Of a stretch of DNA of 64,000 nt, positions 29,515 through 39,524 are shown one piece after another (the stretch's first letter is position 1; each line of letters opens with the position of its first letter). The notes under the pieces were generated by a model. That model did no database searches and was not told the origin of the DNA. It saw only the letters and a list, made by a program, of their open reading frames with translations. Source of the DNA: Holophagae bacterium (lineage in GTDB: Bacteria > Acidobacteriota > Holophagae > Acanthopleuribacterales > Acanthopleuribacteraceae). The position numbers and the translations under genes were made by a program. The DNA is taken from positions 496,001-560,000 of the forward strand of contig JAUIFE010000002.1 of assembly GCA_030429565.1 (NCBI GenBank), written 5' to 3'.

Positions 29515-29556
29515 AAAAAACCGCGCGCCCATTCTTCCGAGGCGGAAAGCGCGACC
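29515..29556 (-). repeat. Palindromic-core repeat, inverted copy 5
   Basis: 29521-29555 matches the reverse complement of copy 2 with one mismatch in about 35 bases, including the CTTCCGAGGCGGAAAG core. It lies just beyond the 3' end of the minus-strand NqrM-like gene. Confidence 0.75.
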
Positions 29557-29582
29557 GATGGGTGTGAAGGCCTGGCCGCCCT

Positions 29583-29864
29583 TCACACTTGGAAGCCGGG
29601 CTCCTGTTTTGGAACTGGGCGTTCTTTCATTGTGCGGTGTGGGTTGCTTATTTGCGACATGCCGATCAGGCCGGTTTCGTCGTCTGACGGACACAGGTCC
29701 TTTTCTTTTTTGGCGCAGGCGCCGCAACTGGGTTCTTCGTCCATAAAGTGGGCGGTGCTGCGGCACGAGGCTTTCATGGCGGCGCCGCGAATGAAAAAGC
29801 CGATTCCTAAACCAAAGAAGCACAAACCGAAAAGTGCGATTGCCAGTAATGTGTTGGTCAGCAT
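29583..29864 (-). CDS. Small NqrM-like (DUF539) membrane protein
   Basis: This 93-residue protein has one N-terminal membrane helix (about residues 4-25, LLAIALFGLCFFGLGIGFF) followed by a cysteine set C34, C47-x2-C50 and C58 in MKASCRSTAHF, PSCGAC and KDLC. NqrM proteins have the same plan: a single helix, then K-x-S-C, then CxxC, then a last Cys. NqrM is needed for iron insertion or maturation of the Na+-translocating NADH:quinone reductase. The match rests on topology and cysteine spacing, not on a full alignment, and no nqr genes are visible here. The last 35 residues are an extra polar tail. GGGGGTT precedes the ATG at 29864. The gene ends at the edge of the repeat cluster. Confidence 0.6.
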   Translation of the reverse strand: MLTNTLLAIALFGLCFFGLGIGFFIRGAAMKASCRSTAHFMDEEPSCGACAKKEKDLCPSDDETGLIGMSQISNPHRTMKERPVPKQEPGFQV

Positions 29865-29911
29865 AAGAAGAACCCCCGTCTCAAACGTCTGTCAGTATAC
29901 CAGAAACACGC

Positions 29912-32257
29912 TTAGGGCGTTTGTTCTTCGGGTGGTGGTGTGTCCGACGGCTCGGGTGACGGCTCGTTTTCACCGTTTTCGGGTTTGGTCGGCGTCACTT
30001 CGTTGTCCGGGTTTTGGGTGTCGATGGACGGTGTGCTCGCGTCCGTTTCCGCTCCTATCGCCGTGGCATCGCCTGGCTCGACCGTTGCCGGTTCGGTTGG
30101 GTGGGGGTCTTGTGCCGGTGGCTGGGGCGCTTTTTTGCCGCGCGGCAAGCAGAACATCTCAACCGCCGGTCGGCCGCTTTGCGGTGCACCTGCATAGGTG
30201 AACGGTTGATTGCCGGCGCCGTCGATCCACAGGGTGACCGCGCTATCGACCGTTGCGTCCGGGCTGGTGACGGTCAAGCGCAAGGGCCGGTTGGCGCTGT
30301 CGAGCGCCTCAAAATCGATTTGCACCCATTGATTGTCCTGGAGTTTGGCGGCGTCGAGCGTGTGGCGCCACAAAGTACGCGGGCCCAAGCCGTCATCGGC
30401 CGGCTGTTCAATTAAAATCTCCAAGGTGCTTTGGTTAATGCGGTTATATGTGGCCAAGTTAAGTCGCAGACGCATCAGACCGTCGTGAGATGTGGTGAAG
30501 TCCATGGCGAACGGCGACTGCGCGGTGATCGGACCGAGCGGTCGCAGATCGGCCGGCTTGGGTTGCCACACCGGCAGCACCGGCTGGTAGACGCGGTATA
30601 GGTCGAAGCGTTCGGCGTAACCAAAACCAAAGCGGAACGGCAAAAAGCCGCGCGGGTGGACGTAGAAGTTGGTGTCGCGCTCTGGATTGCGCAGTTGCAG
30701 CGGCCAGGGGTTGCCGACTTCGAAGTGTTCGATCTTCTCGGCGCGCGCCCGTAGCTGTTCCGGTACCGCGATGCGGTCGGTGCGTTCGGGCACCAACAAG
30801 TAGCGAACCTGGTCACCTTGGTCCGCCAGTAAGTAATTCATACCCAGGCGTTCGCCATAAAAACGGACACCCATCTCGCCAACGAAGTGAATGTCCTCGG
30901 CGGGGGCGGTCAGTGGTAATTGGGCGGGGTTTTGTGCCAGTGAATAGGTTCGTTCACTTTGACCGGCGATCCAGCCGAGCGCCATCCCGCCAAAAGTGGC
31001 CAGCAACAGACCGCCGCGTACGGCCGGCACGGCCGGCAAGGTTTTGAGCAGCGCCAAGAAGGCGGCGGCAAACAGCAAGAGGTTGTAGCGTGGTGAGGCA
31101 AAAGCGGCCAGAAAGATTTGGAATACGGCCAAACCACCGGCCCACACCAATAGGGTGAACCACCAAAGCGCGTACTCGCGGTCGGTCGCCAGTTCCTTCA
31201 GCGCTCGCAACGGCAGTGGCACAAAAGCTAAGCCAAGCGCCGTCAATAGCCAGGGGAACCATCCGGGAAAACCGGCGCCGTCACCGACAAAACCGACCAC
31301 CATCACCCAACCCCAACCCAAGCAGGCGGCGACGGCGTAAACCGCGCCGGTGGGGTTGCGAAACGCGGTCGAGAATGGTGCAAAGAGGCCGAGGGCAGCG
31401 CCCAAGTAAATCAGCATAACGCGTGTTTTGGCCCATACATTTTCCAGGACAAGTCCTTTGTGAACCTCGGTCGCAATGCTCAACTCCTCACGGGGTGGTG
31501 CAAAGTAAGGAAAGATTTGGTGGTGGTAATAAACCTGCCAAAGCCAGAGCAGGAAGGGCGCCATCAGGGCCGTCATCATGATGAGCGTTTCGCCGACGCG
31601 GCCGCGACCCACGCCGCGCAGCGCCATTAGCGCTATCAAACCGAGACCTTGGTAGGCGGTCATCAAGGCACAAAACGCGCACCACCAGGCCAGCCCGTAA
31701 TTAAAAGCGGCGGCGCGGCCGGAGCGATCCATGGCGCGTTCCCAAAACCACAGGCCACAGACCCAAAAAGCAAAAAGCGGCACATCGGCCATAAAGGTCA
31801 TCGCGTTGGGTAAAAACAGCGGGCCAAGCACCAACGCCAAAGCCAGCCAGCCTGGCTGCTCCGTCGTGCGGCGGATTAAACCCGCCAAGCCGACAGCGGC
31901 CATGATCAAAAAGGGCGCAAAAGCCAAGTGCATCAGCCACAACTGATTGGCCCATTGCTCCGGGCCAAGTATCTTTTGCAAAAACCGCAGGTAATAGGGA
32001 ATGAGCGGTGGGTGGGTGCTTTCGAACACCACAAAATCTTTTAGCACTTGGCCGTGAAATACATAATCGCCCACCACCGCACGCGCCGGATTCCAGGTCA
32101 GTCGTTCCGCGTAGTCGAGGAAGACGCGGTCGTCGTTGAGAATGCCGGTATCGGCCAAAGGGATATAGGCCGCCAAGCAGACCAGTGTAATGGCGAAAAT
32201 AGCGCCAAACGACAGGTCCTGTTCGTGGCTGGAATCCGAACTGAGAAAGCGGCTCAT
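29912..32257 (-). CDS. GT39/ArnT-like membrane glycosyltransferase family protein
   Basis: This polytopic membrane protein of 781 residues has about ten or more hydrophobic segments in the first 450. The N-terminal luminal loop has GILNDDRVFLDYAERL (acidic pair in the position of the catalytic Asp of PMT/ArnT enzymes) and, before the next helices, FVVFESTHPPLIPYYLRFLQ, the H-P-P-L motif typical of GT39/GT83-like transferases. These enzymes move sugars from polyprenyl-phosphate donors to proteins or lipids on the outer face of the inner membrane. Residues 470-690 are a soluble beta-rich region, and the C-terminal 80 residues are a Pro/Glu/Thr-rich tail. ATG 32257 is preferred over GTG 32296 because GAGG sits eight bases upstream. 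Donor and acceptor are unknown. Confidence 0.7.
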   Translation of the reverse strand: MSRFLSSDSSHEQDLSFGAIFAITLVCLAAYIPLADTGILNDDRVFLDYAERLTWNPARAVVGDYVFHGQVLKDFVVFESTHPPLIPYYLRFLQKILGPEQWANQLWLMHLAFAPFLIMAAVGLAGLIRRTTEQPGWLALALVLGPLFLPNAMTFMADVPLFAFWVCGLWFWERAMDRSGRAAAFNYGLAWWCAFCALMTAYQGLGLIALMALRGVGRGRVGETLIMMTALMAPFLLWLWQVYYHHQIFPYFAPPREELSIATEVHKGLVLENVWAKTRVMLIYLGAALGLFAPFSTAFRNPTGAVYAVAACLGWGWVMVVGFVGDGAGFPGWFPWLLTALGLAFVPLPLRALKELATDREYALWWFTLLVWAGGLAVFQIFLAAFASPRYNLLLFAAAFLALLKTLPAVPAVRGGLLLATFGGMALGWIAGQSERTYSLAQNPAQLPLTAPAEDIHFVGEMGVRFYGERLGMNYLLADQGDQVRYLLVPERTDRIAVPEQLRARAEKIEHFEVGNPWPLQLRNPERDTNFYVHPRGFLPFRFGFGYAERFDLYRVYQPVLPVWQPKPADLRPLGPITAQSPFAMDFTTSHDGLMRLRLNLATYNRINQSTLEILIEQPADDGLGPRTLWRHTLDAAKLQDNQWVQIDFEALDSANRPLRLTVTSPDATVDSAVTLWIDGAGNQPFTYAGAPQSGRPAVEMFCLPRGKKAPQPPAQDPHPTEPATVEPGDATAIGAETDASTPSIDTQNPDNEVTPTKPENGENEPSPEPSDTPPPEEQTP

Positions 32258-33005
32258 AAGGGTTGCCTCGCGGTGCTTCACGGTGACGGATCGCACTCCG
32301 ATCCGGCCGAAAAACCGGAGGGGCGGATCACGCGCTTTGGGATTAAACGTCCGACACCATGGTTGGCGTCCATGTTGGCGCGCCTAGTCGGCCGATCTAG
32401 GCCGGCGACGTCGGAACGGGTTGTCTCACCGCGATCCGAGTCCGCGCCGATTAGGTTCGGTACGCGTCAAAAAAAACGCGGCGACCGTGCCGAGTTGGCG
32501 ACGAGGGGGACGACCTCGTGGCGAATCCTGGTGAGAACGCCGGGCTTAGCCTACCTTCCAGGACCGATGCAGGCAAGAAAATGGCGCAAAAAGAGACGAG
32601 ATTTCACGCTGTGGACGGCAGGCCTGCCGTCGCGATTCAAAAAATGTCATGAATAAAATTTAAAAATATGTCTTGTTATGTTAGTTTATGCGACGTTTAT
32701 TTGTGGCGCCGTCTTCCGCGACAGGTGCCGCGGCGGCGTTGTTTGCGCGACACCGTCACCCAGTACTCCGGCTTCGTCTGCCGTTTCCGCTGCTTGATGG
32801 CACCGGGTGTTGCACACCGGGTTGCGACATCAGGAGAAACCGGTCGGGGGTGGTGTCGAGGGGTGAGGTCTGCAATGGCAAGCGTTCCCAACGAAACCGC
32901 GCACCTCGTCTGGTGTGCTATCTAACTACTACAATTCAAGCTGCTTATCATTGTCTTAGGTTGAAAACCGTCGCCCCTGCTCGCCGCCTCTCGGCAAAAT
33001 TGAGA

Positions 33006-33034
33006 TTGCGGTATCAGGGGGGCCTGTATAGAAT
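33006..33034 (+). promoter_or_regulatory. Candidate carAB promoter
   Basis: TTGCGG (33006-33011) and TAGAAT (33029-33034) are 17 bases apart, inside a TGTATAGAAT context. The leader would be about 80 bases and include the hairpin at 33062-33096. Confidence 0.45.
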
Positions 33035-33061
33035 GGCGTTTTCAGCCAGACAATTTAATTG

Positions 33062-33096
33062 AGGCGGCGACCTTAATCGGCTTATGGTCACCGCCT
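33062..33096 (+). promoter_or_regulatory. Hairpin in the carA leader
   Basis: AGGCGGCGACC (33062-33072) and GGTCACCGCCT (33086-33096) pair in an 11-base stem with one mismatch and a 13-base loop, ending about 23 bases before the carA start. No T-run follows, so it is not a simple terminator; a role in attenuation or translation control is only a possibility. Confidence 0.4.
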
Positions 33097-33118
33097 TTCG
33101 TGTATTCGGAGGCCCCCT

Positions 33119-34204
33119 TTGCAAGGATACCTGCTGTTCCCTGACGGCCGTGCGCTTCAGGGCGAATTGATTGGCGCCAAACGCCCCCAACTGGGCGAAT
33201 TGGTGTTCAACACTTCGATGACCGGCTATCAAGAAATTTTGACGGATCCCAGTTATCATCGCCAAATTGTGGTGCTGACCTATCCCGAGGTCGGCAACTA
33301 CGGTTGTCACCTGGAGGTCAGCGAGTCGACGTTGGGTCATGCCGCGGGCATGGTTTTGCGTAATTTGAGTCCGGGTTCGTTCCACAATCGCTACCAACAG
33401 ACGTTCGATGCTTTTTTGGCTGAAATCGGCGTGACCGCCATCATCGGGCTGGACACGCGCAAGTTAACCCAAATGATCCGAGATGAAGGCCCCCGAAATG
33501 TGATGATCGTGCCCGCGCATATTGCGGCCGATGACGCCGCCAAAGAACTGGCGGCCGCGCCCGGCATGGCGGGCGCCAACTTGGTCCCCGAAGTATCAAC
33601 CCGTGAAAAAGTGATTCACGGCGACGGCGAAACCCACATCGTGTTGCTCGACCTGGGCATCAAATTGGCCACGATTCGCGCCTTGGTTGAACGGGGCTGT
33701 CGCGTCACGCAAGTGCCGTGGAACACCGACTTCGAAGCGATTCAAGCGCTCAAGCCCGACGGCATTTTGCTGTCCAATGGACCTGGCGATCCATCGGCTG
33801 TGCCAGGCGTACGGCCGACCGTAGCCAAACTCATGGAGCATTACCCCACGATGGGTATCTGTCTGGGTTTTCAGTTGATGGCGCTATCCATCGGCGGCGA
33901 AACCTACAAGTTGCCCTTCGGGCACCGTGGCGGCAACCACCCGGTCAAATTCGAAGGCCGCGTGGTCATCACCTCGCAAAACCACGGTTTTGCCGTCCAC
34001 GAGCATTCGATTCCCACCGACAGCTGTGAAATTACCCACCACAGTTTGTTCGATGGCTCGCTCGAAGGATTCCGCATGCGCGAGAAACCGGTTTTCGGCG
34101 TCCAGTTCCACCCCGAAGCGGCGCCAGGCCCCAACGATTGCCTCGACCACTTCGATTACTTCCTCAAATCGGTCAACGAAAGCAAAGGGGGCACGCATGC
34201 CTAG
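33119..34204 (+). CDS. carA: Carbamoyl-phosphate synthase small (glutaminase) subunit
   Basis: CarA hydrolyses glutamine and channels ammonia to CarB for carbamoyl phosphate, the common precursor of arginine and pyrimidines. The 361 residues start with the CarA-specific N-terminal domain ([19 protein letters not shown] near 28-46) and end with a class-I glutamine amidotransferase domain: nucleophile Cys248 in [20 protein letters not shown] after it, and the His-Glu pair in [12 protein letters not shown] near 326. The start is a TTG at 33119, required by the N-terminal homology and supported by GGAGG seven bases upstream. The 3' end overlaps carB by eight bases, the usual coupled arrangement. 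Confidence 0.95.
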   Translation: MQGYLLFPDGRALQGELIGAKRPQLGELVFNTSMTGYQEILTDPSYHRQIVVLTYPEVGNYGCHLEVSESTLGHAAGMVLRNLSPGSFHNRYQQTFDAFLAEIGVTAIIGLDTRKLTQMIRDEGPRNVMIVPAHIAADDAAKELAAAPGMAGANLVPEVSTREKVIHGDGETHIVLLDLGIKLATIRALVERGCRVTQVPWNTDFEAIQALKPDGILLSNGPGDPSAVPGVRPTVAKLMEHYPTMGICLGFQLMALSIGGETYKLPFGHRGGNHPVKFEGRVVITSQNHGFAVHEHSIPTDSCEITHHSLFDGSLEGFRMREKPVFGVQFHPEAAPGPNDCLDHFDYFLKSVNESKGGTHA

Positions 34205-37200
34205 ACGCGAAGACATCAAAAGTGTCCTACTGATCGGCAGTGGTCCGATCATGATCGGGCAGGCCTGCGAATTCGATTATTCCGGCGTTCAGGCGATTCG
34301 CGCCCTCAAAGAAGAAGGTCTGCGCGTCATTTTGGTGAACTCCAATCCCGCCACCGTGATGACCGATCCCGATTTGGCCGACGCCACCTATATTGAACCG
34401 CTGACCCCCGGTTTCCTGGAAACCATTATCGAAAAAGAAAAGCCCGACGCGTTGTTGCCGACGATGGGTGGTCAAACGGCACTGAACTTGGCGATGACCT
34501 TGGCTGAACGCGGCATTCTCGAGAAACACGGGGTCGATTTGATTGGCGCCAGCGTTGACGCGATTTCCCTCGGTGAGGATCGTCTCAAGTTCCGCGACCT
34601 GATGACCGCCAACGACATGGACACCTGCCGTGGGGGTTTTGCGCACAACATGGACGAAGCGCGCACCATCCAAAAAGGTATTGGTTTTCCCGTCATCATC
34701 CGACCCAGTTTCACCTTGGGTGGTTCCGGTGGCGGCGTTGCCCACACGATGGAAGAGTTCGAACAAATCGCCCACGCCGGTCTGACCGCTTCGCCCAACA
34801 GCCAAATTCTGGTGGAAGAATCGATCATCGGCTGGAAGGAATTCGAGCTCGAGGTCATTCGCGACAAAAACGATAACGGTATCATCGTGTGTTCGATCGA
34901 GAACCTGGACGCGATGGGCGTGCACACCGGCGACTCGATCACGGTGGCGCCGGCGCAAACCCTCACCGACCGCGAATACCAATTGCTGCGCGATATGTCG
35001 CTGCAAATTCTGCGTTTGGTGGGTGTGGAAACCGGCGGGGCCAACGTGCAATTCGCCGTCGATCCCAAAACCAGCCGCGTGATTGTGGTCGAGATGAACC
35101 CGCGCGTTTCGCGCAGTTCGGCGCTGGCCTCCAAGGCGACCGGTTACCCGATTGCCAAGGTCGCCGCCAAATTGGCCTTGGGTTACACCCTCGACGAGTT
35201 GGCCAACCAAATTACCCAAATCACGCCGGCCTCATTTGAGCCCAGCCTCGATTACGTCGTCATTAAGTTCCCACGCTGGGCGTTTGAGAAGTTCCCCCGC
35301 GCCAACGCGACCTTAACCACCCAAATGAAATCGGTTGGCGAAGTCATGTCTCTTGGTCGCGGTTTCAAGGAAGCTTTTCTCAAAGCCGTGCAATCGCTGG
35401 AGCAGGGTCGCCACCACCTGGGCATTCCCCGCAACGAACCGCCCGAGGATTTGGAAGAGCGGCTCAGCATTCCCAACTGGTTGCGCATGCGTTCCATTTT
35501 CCACGCCTTGCGTGCCGGATGGGACATCGACCGTATCTACGAATTGACCAAAATCGATCCCTGGTTTCTGGCCCACTTCCGCGACATTGTCGAAATTGAG
35601 AAGCAGCTCGGTGCGCACTCGCCCGAGTCGGTTCCCGAGGAATTGTTGCGTTTGGCCAAATACTGGGGTCTTTCCGACGCCGGCATTGCGCTGGTGATGG
35701 GTTGCGATGAAAGTTTGGTGCACGCCAAAAGCAAGCTGCTGCCCTACGGCTACAAAGCGGTTGACACCTGTGCGGGCGAGTTTCCGGCCGAAACACCGTA
35801 TCTTTACGGTGCCGCCGGTGAGGAAAGCGAAGTGGAACCGCTGAGCGGGCCCAAAATTGCCATCATTGGCAGCGGACCCAACCGCATTGGTCAAGGGATT
35901 GAGTTCGATTACTGCTGTGTTCAGGCGGTAAATGGCTTTAAAAAAGCGGGTTACCAAACGATTATGATCAATTGTAACCCCGAAACCGTGTCGACCGATT
36001 TCGATGTCGCCGACCGCTTGTACTTTGAACCGCTGATTCTGGAACGGGTACGCGCCGTGCTGGAATTCGAGAAACCGGACGCGGTTGCGGTGGCTTTTGG
36101 CGGTCAAACTTCGCTGAACTTGGCCGAACCGCTGGCCGATCTCGGCTTCCGTATTATTGGCACGTCCAGCGAGATCATCCACCGGGTTGAAGACCGCAAA
36201 GCTTTTGCACAGGTCATCGAGGCGACCAACTTGCGCCAAGCCGAACACCGTACCGCCAACAACTTCGAGGAAGCGCAGGCCTTTGCCGCCGAGTTAGGGT
36301 TCCCGTTGATGGTGCGACCCAGCTTCGTGTTGGGTGGTCGCGCCATGTCGATTGTGTGGGACAACGAGGACTTGCACCAAAGCTTGCACCTCGCTATGGC
36401 CGCCACGCCCAACCAACCGATTTTCATCGACCGTTTCCTCGACGATGCGATTGAACTGGACGTCGACGCCTTGGCCGACGGCAAACAGGTTTCGATTATC
36501 GGCATCATGCAGCACATTGAAGAAGCCGGTATCCACTCCGGTGATTCGTCCTGTGTCTTGCCGCCGGTAGCCTTGTCGCAAAACCAAATCGAGGAAATCA
36601 AACGCGCCACGCGAGCCTTGGCCGAAAATCTCGGTGTTGTCGGCTTGCTCAACGTGCAGTACGCCATTTGGCGCGACGCGCTCTACGTGATCGAGGCCAA
36701 CCCGCGTTGTTCGCGAACCGTGCCCTTCGCCGCCAAAGCGATTGGCTTCCCTGTTGCGGAAATGGCCGCACGGGTGATGGCCGGTGCCACGATTGAATCC
36801 TTGGGTTTGCCGCTCGAGCCGGAACCCTACATGTGGCACGTCAAATCGCCGGTATTCCCGTTCAACAAGCTGCAGGGCGAAGACCCCGTGCTTGGCCCGG
36901 AAATGAAATCGACCGGCGAAGTCATGGGTTCGGCGCGCAGCTTCGGCAACGCTTACGCCAAAGCCTACCGCGCCACCAACTACGAGTTACCGCGTGAAGG
37001 TAAGGCGTTCATCAGTGTGACCGACAGTGACAAACAGGTCATCGCCCATGTCGCCCGCGATCTGTACCAGTTGGGCTTCACCTTGGTGGCCACCAGTGGA
37101 ACCGCGCGTTTCCTGCGTGAGCGCGGTGTGCCGATCGAAGACATCGCCAAACGCCATCAGGGCAGTCCCAACATTATGGACGCCATCCAAAATGGGGAAA

Positions 37201-37400
37201 TTGCCCTGATTATCAACACCCCGGTGGGTAAGGAAAGCCACGAGGACGATCGCTACATTCGCTTTGAAGCCTTGCGCCTCAACGTGCCGTGCATCACGAC
37301 GACCTCGGCTGCTAAAGCCGTTGTCGCCGCCATTCGCGCGATTAAGTCGGAACGGCTGACCGCCGACAGTTTGCAAGATTTGGCGCGCCATCGCGGCTAG
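34197..37400 (+). CDS. carB: Carbamoyl-phosphate synthase large subunit
   Basis: CarB makes carbamoyl phosphate from bicarbonate, ammonia and two ATP. The 1067 residues are the standard length. Two homologous ATP-grasp halves are visible: the first opens [20 protein letters not shown] (about 10-29) and contains [12 protein letters not shown], the second opens [19 protein letters not shown] (about 553-571) and contains [11 protein letters not shown]. An oligomerisation domain sits between them and an MGS-like allosteric domain follows at about 935-1067 ([16 protein letters not shown]), where UMP or ornithine-type effectors act in relatives. ATG 34197 is chosen by homology of the MPRREDIKS start. 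It is followed by a terminator shared with the convergent methyltransferase gene. Confidence 0.96.
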   Translation: MPRREDIKSVLLIGSGPIMIGQACEFDYSGVQAIRALKEEGLRVILVNSNPATVMTDPDLADATYIEPLTPGFLETIIEKEKPDALLPTMGGQTALNLAMTLAERGILEKHGVDLIGASVDAISLGEDRLKFRDLMTANDMDTCRGGFAHNMDEARTIQKGIGFPVIIRPSFTLGGSGGGVAHTMEEFEQIAHAGLTASPNSQILVEESIIGWKEFELEVIRDKNDNGIIVCSIENLDAMGVHTGDSITVAPAQTLTDREYQLLRDMSLQILRLVGVETGGANVQFAVDPKTSRVIVVEMNPRVSRSSALASKATGYPIAKVAAKLALGYTLDELANQITQITPASFEPSLDYVVIKFPRWAFEKFPRANATLTTQMKSVGEVMSLGRGFKEAFLKAVQSLEQGRHHLGIPRNEPPEDLEERLSIPNWLRMRSIFHALRAGWDIDRIYELTKIDPWFLAHFRDIVEIEKQLGAHSPESVPEELLRLAKYWGLSDAGIALVMGCDESLVHAKSKLLPYGYKAVDTCAGEFPAETPYLYGAAGEESEVEPLSGPKIAIIGSGPNRIGQGIEFDYCCVQAVNGFKKAGYQTIMINCNPETVSTDFDVADRLYFEPLILERVRAVLEFEKPDAVAVAFGGQTSLNLAEPLADLGFRIIGTSSEIIHRVEDRKAFAQVIEATNLRQAEHRTANNFEEAQAFAAELGFPLMVRPSFVLGGRAMSIVWDNEDLHQSLHLAMAATPNQPIFIDRFLDDAIELDVDALADGKQVSIIGIMQHIEEAGIHSGDSSCVLPPVALSQNQIEEIKRATRALAENLGVVGLLNVQYAIWRDALYVIEANPRCSRTVPFAAKAIGFPVAEMAARVMAGATIESLGLPLEPEPYMWHVKSPVFPFNKLQGEDPVLGPEMKSTGEVMGSARSFGNAYAKAYRATNYELPREGKAFISVTDSDKQVIAHVARDLYQLGFTLVATSGTARFLRERGVPIEDIAKRHQGSPNIMDAIQNGEIALIINTPVGKESHEDDRYIRFEALRLNVPCITTTSAAKAVVAAIRAIKSERLTADSLQDLARHRG

Positions 37401-37418
37401 TCGTTAAACCTAATCACC

Positions 37419-37456
37419 AAGGGGGAATTCGGCTTCGGTCGGGTTCCCCTTTTTTA
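37419..37456 (+). terminator. Terminator after carB
   Basis: AAGGGGGAA pairs with TTCCCCTT (one bulged G) around a GC-containing loop and runs into TTTTTTATTTA. The T-run overlaps the last codon region of the convergent methyltransferase gene. Confidence 0.7.
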
Positions 37457-37457
37457 T

Positions 37458-38066
37458 TTAGTCCGGCTCGCCGGGACGGGTCACCTGGAACCAAATTTCC
37501 CGACCGCGCCGGGGTTTGATGGAGTGCGCCGCCGGATCGCTAAAAACCAGGACCTCAAACCGTGCCGCCAGCAGTTCGCGAAAGGTCGCGGGCGCCACGG
37601 CGAAGGGTGGGCCGGCGTTCTTGGGGACCTTGCTAAAAACCATGCCGACGTACGTTCCGCCTGGTTTGAGTGCGGTGGCGATAGCGTCCAAATAGGCCGC
37701 CCGATCATCGGGATGGAGTGCGCAAAAACAGGTGTATTCCCACGCCCAATCAAATTGGCCTGGATAGGCGAGTTGGGTCACATCCGCCGTTGCCCAGGTG
37801 ATGTTGGCGTGTTGGTAACGGGCTTGAGCCGCCGCCAAGGCGCTGGGCGCAAAATCGACAGCGACCACCTGCGCGCCCTGTTTGGCCCAGTAATAGGCGT
37901 CGTGGCCGGCGCCGCATCCCGGTACCAAGACCCGGCCGCGCTGCGAATGCTCGCGCAAAAACTGCACCAGCGCCGGGGTAACACCGCCTAGGTCCCAACG
38001 GGTTTCGCCATTCCGCCACACTTCTTCCCACTGAGCGGGGCCGAGCTCGGCACGCTGTTTGGCCAT
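37458..38066 (-). CDS. TPMT-family SAM-dependent methyltransferase
   Basis: This 202-residue class-I methyltransferase belongs to the thiopurine S-methyltransferase family. The family's front segment WEEVWRNGETRWDLGGVTP (13-31) precedes motif I VLVPGCGAGHDAYYWA (46-61) and the acidic loop AVDFAPSALAAA that holds the SAM ribose. A C-terminal block RRGREIWFQV matches the closing part of the same family. Bacterial members methylate metalloids such as selenium or tellurium, isothiocyanate-type sulfur or other small thiols; the substrate here is unknown. The ATG is nine bases downstream of the M28 peptidase stop, so both are probably on one transcript. Confidence 0.83.
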   Translation of the reverse strand: MAKQRAELGPAQWEEVWRNGETRWDLGGVTPALVQFLREHSQRGRVLVPGCGAGHDAYYWAKQGAQVVAVDFAPSALAAAQARYQHANITWATADVTQLAYPGQFDWAWEYTCFCALHPDDRAAYLDAIATALKPGGTYVGMVFSKVPKNAGPPFAVAPATFRELLAARFEVLVFSDPAAHSIKPRRGREIWFQVTRPGEPD

Positions 38067-38075
38067 GCCTGCGCC

Positions 38076-39152
38076 TTAGTCTTGGGTCTCGTTTTTTGCG
38101 TCGCCTTGGCTGTCGCCCTGATAACGTGAGAATGTGTAGAAGTCGTTGCTTTGCCATTTGACCCAGCTTGCTCGGTCGGCCAAGTCGCGGGTTACATCCG
38201 TCATCATTTGGGCCAGCGCCGCCATGTTTTCAGCGTCGACACGGTCGGGATTATCGTGAACCGCGTGGTAGTGATCTTCGCCGCCCCAGGTGGAAAATGA
38301 GTGGGCGGGTACGCCTTGCGCCGTGCGTTTTTCGCGGTCAGCGACCAACATTGCGAACGGCACATTATCTGAACGCACGAATAAGTTCAATTTGGGGAAG
38401 GGGTTGCTGATGAATTCCCAGCCGTGTTTACCGGTGTGTTTGGCGACCACTTCGTGCAAATCGCTGTAGTCGCGGCCCGTCATCCATATCTTCTTGGGTC
38501 CGAGCTTGGTGGCGTGCCCCACCATTTCCAGGTTGAGGTTGACCACCAACTTCTCCAACGCGATTAACGGGTTTTTGGCGAACCAACGCGAACCGTGCAA
38601 ACCCTCTTCTTCGGCCGCCCAGCCAATTACCAAAATCGAGCGTTTTGGGCCCTGACCTTTTTTCTGAAGCCGGCTCAGCGTTTTGCCTATCGCCATGGCC
38701 ACCGCGACCCCACTGGCGTTATCGTCCGCACCGTTGTAGATCAGGTCGCCTTCACCCTCTGTTTTCTCGCCGATGTGATCGTAGTGGGCGGTGATCATGA
38801 TCCATTCTTCTTTTAAAGCGGGATCCGATCCGGGAATCATGCCGATCACGTTGCGTGCCTTTATGGTTTCACCGTTGTGGGTAAAACTGAACGGTTGGAA
38901 GTAATCTTCCGCGCCTGGCAAGGGTGCCAAACCGATTTTGGCAAACTCAGCGGCCAGCCAGTCTGCTGCCTTGGCGGCACCCTCGGTGCCTTCCATGCGG
39001 CCTTTCATCGCGTCGCCCGCCAGCGTTTCTACCCACTGCTTCATTTGGGCGGGCGTTGCTTGCGGCGGGCCTTCCAGCGCCCAACTCGAGGCGGCGGTGA
39101 ACAAACACGAAACAAACAAGAGACGCAAAGTGGCGGATAACAATGATTTCAT
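38076..39152 (-). CDS. Secreted M28 family aminopeptidase
   Basis: This 358-residue di-zinc peptidase has a signal peptide (MKSLLSATLRLLFVSCLFTA, ending near SSWA). Metal ligands of the M28 fold are all visible: TAHYDHIGE (His, Asp region about 144), YNGADDNASGVAVAM (bridging Asp), AAEEEGLHGSRWF (catalytic and ligand Glu), LNLEMVGH (Asp/Glu ligand position) and EDHYHAVHDNPDRVD near 300 (last His). M28 enzymes remove amino-terminal residues or act on dipeptide-like substrates in the periplasm or outside. ATG 39152 is chosen because it starts the signal peptide and AAGGAT lies upstream; the frame is open to 39665 but that part is not protein-like. It precedes the methyltransferase gene. Confidence 0.9.
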   Translation of the reverse strand: MKSLLSATLRLLFVSCLFTAASSWALEGPPQATPAQMKQWVETLAGDAMKGRMEGTEGAAKAADWLAAEFAKIGLAPLPGAEDYFQPFSFTHNGETIKARNVIGMIPGSDPALKEEWIMITAHYDHIGEKTEGEGDLIYNGADDNASGVAVAMAIGKTLSRLQKKGQGPKRSILVIGWAAEEEGLHGSRWFAKNPLIALEKLVVNLNLEMVGHATKLGPKKIWMTGRDYSDLHEVVAKHTGKHGWEFISNPFPKLNLFVRSDNVPFAMLVADREKRTAQGVPAHSFSTWGGEDHYHAVHDNPDRVDAENMAALAQMMTDVTRDLADRASWVKWQSNDFYTFSRYQGDSQGDAKNETQD

Positions 39153-39524
39153 AGAGCAAGGATCCTTTATCGAGGAAGTGCGCCGATCACGGCGAGTCGG
39201 CGGCGATGGCGGCACGCCGACGGTGGAGGTTCGGTTCCGGGAAAGGATGGGTGCGAAGGTCCCGGTGGTTTTTGGCTTTTTGCAGCAAAAATCGTGGCGG
39301 CGAGGCAACGGTGGGGGAGCCGCAAAAAAGCAATTGTAACCCAAAGCGGGGTAAGCGACGGTAACCGGTATCTCATAGGTGTTCGGAAAGTCGCCGGGAA
39401 TCTTTACGAGAAACCCAACGCGCACCGCGTTTTTTTTTCGCTGTTCCTGGCTTGAACCCAGCCGGGACCTGTGCTTTGTTGGTGGGGAACATGCTCGTAA
39501 CCTTGGTTTTACCGGAGGCTCGCC
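39153..39524. other. Divergent promoter region
   Basis: 372 bases between the M28 peptidase and the 5-oxoprolinase genes, which are transcribed away from each other. It contains G/T-rich tracts and a T9 run at 39430-39438 but no clean promoter pair that I would assert. Confidence 0.4.

Larger units (their letters stand above)
28868..29582. other. Repeat-containing intergenic region
   Basis: About 0.7 kb holding five related copies of a GC-rich element, three direct (28868, 28973, 29081) and two inverted (29298, 29521). Open frames across it are repeat-encoded Arg/Ser-rich and overlapping, and I do not call a gene. Confidence 0.6.
32258..33118. other. Intergenic region between glycosyltransferase and carA
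   Basis: About 0.86 kb between divergent genes, including an AT-rich stretch at 32640-32700. It holds a likely carAB promoter and a leader hairpin (listed). Open frames here are arginine-rich and unsupported. Confidence 0.5.

Noticed and set aside
28860..29746. Several plus-strand frames of 65-235 codons over the repeat cluster
   Set aside because: They encode the repeats themselves in different frames and run against the NqrM-like gene; not protein-like.
32048..33062. Arg-rich plus-strand frames upstream of carA
   Set aside because: They overlap the glycosyltransferase gene or the carA promoter, with no homologous-looking motifs.
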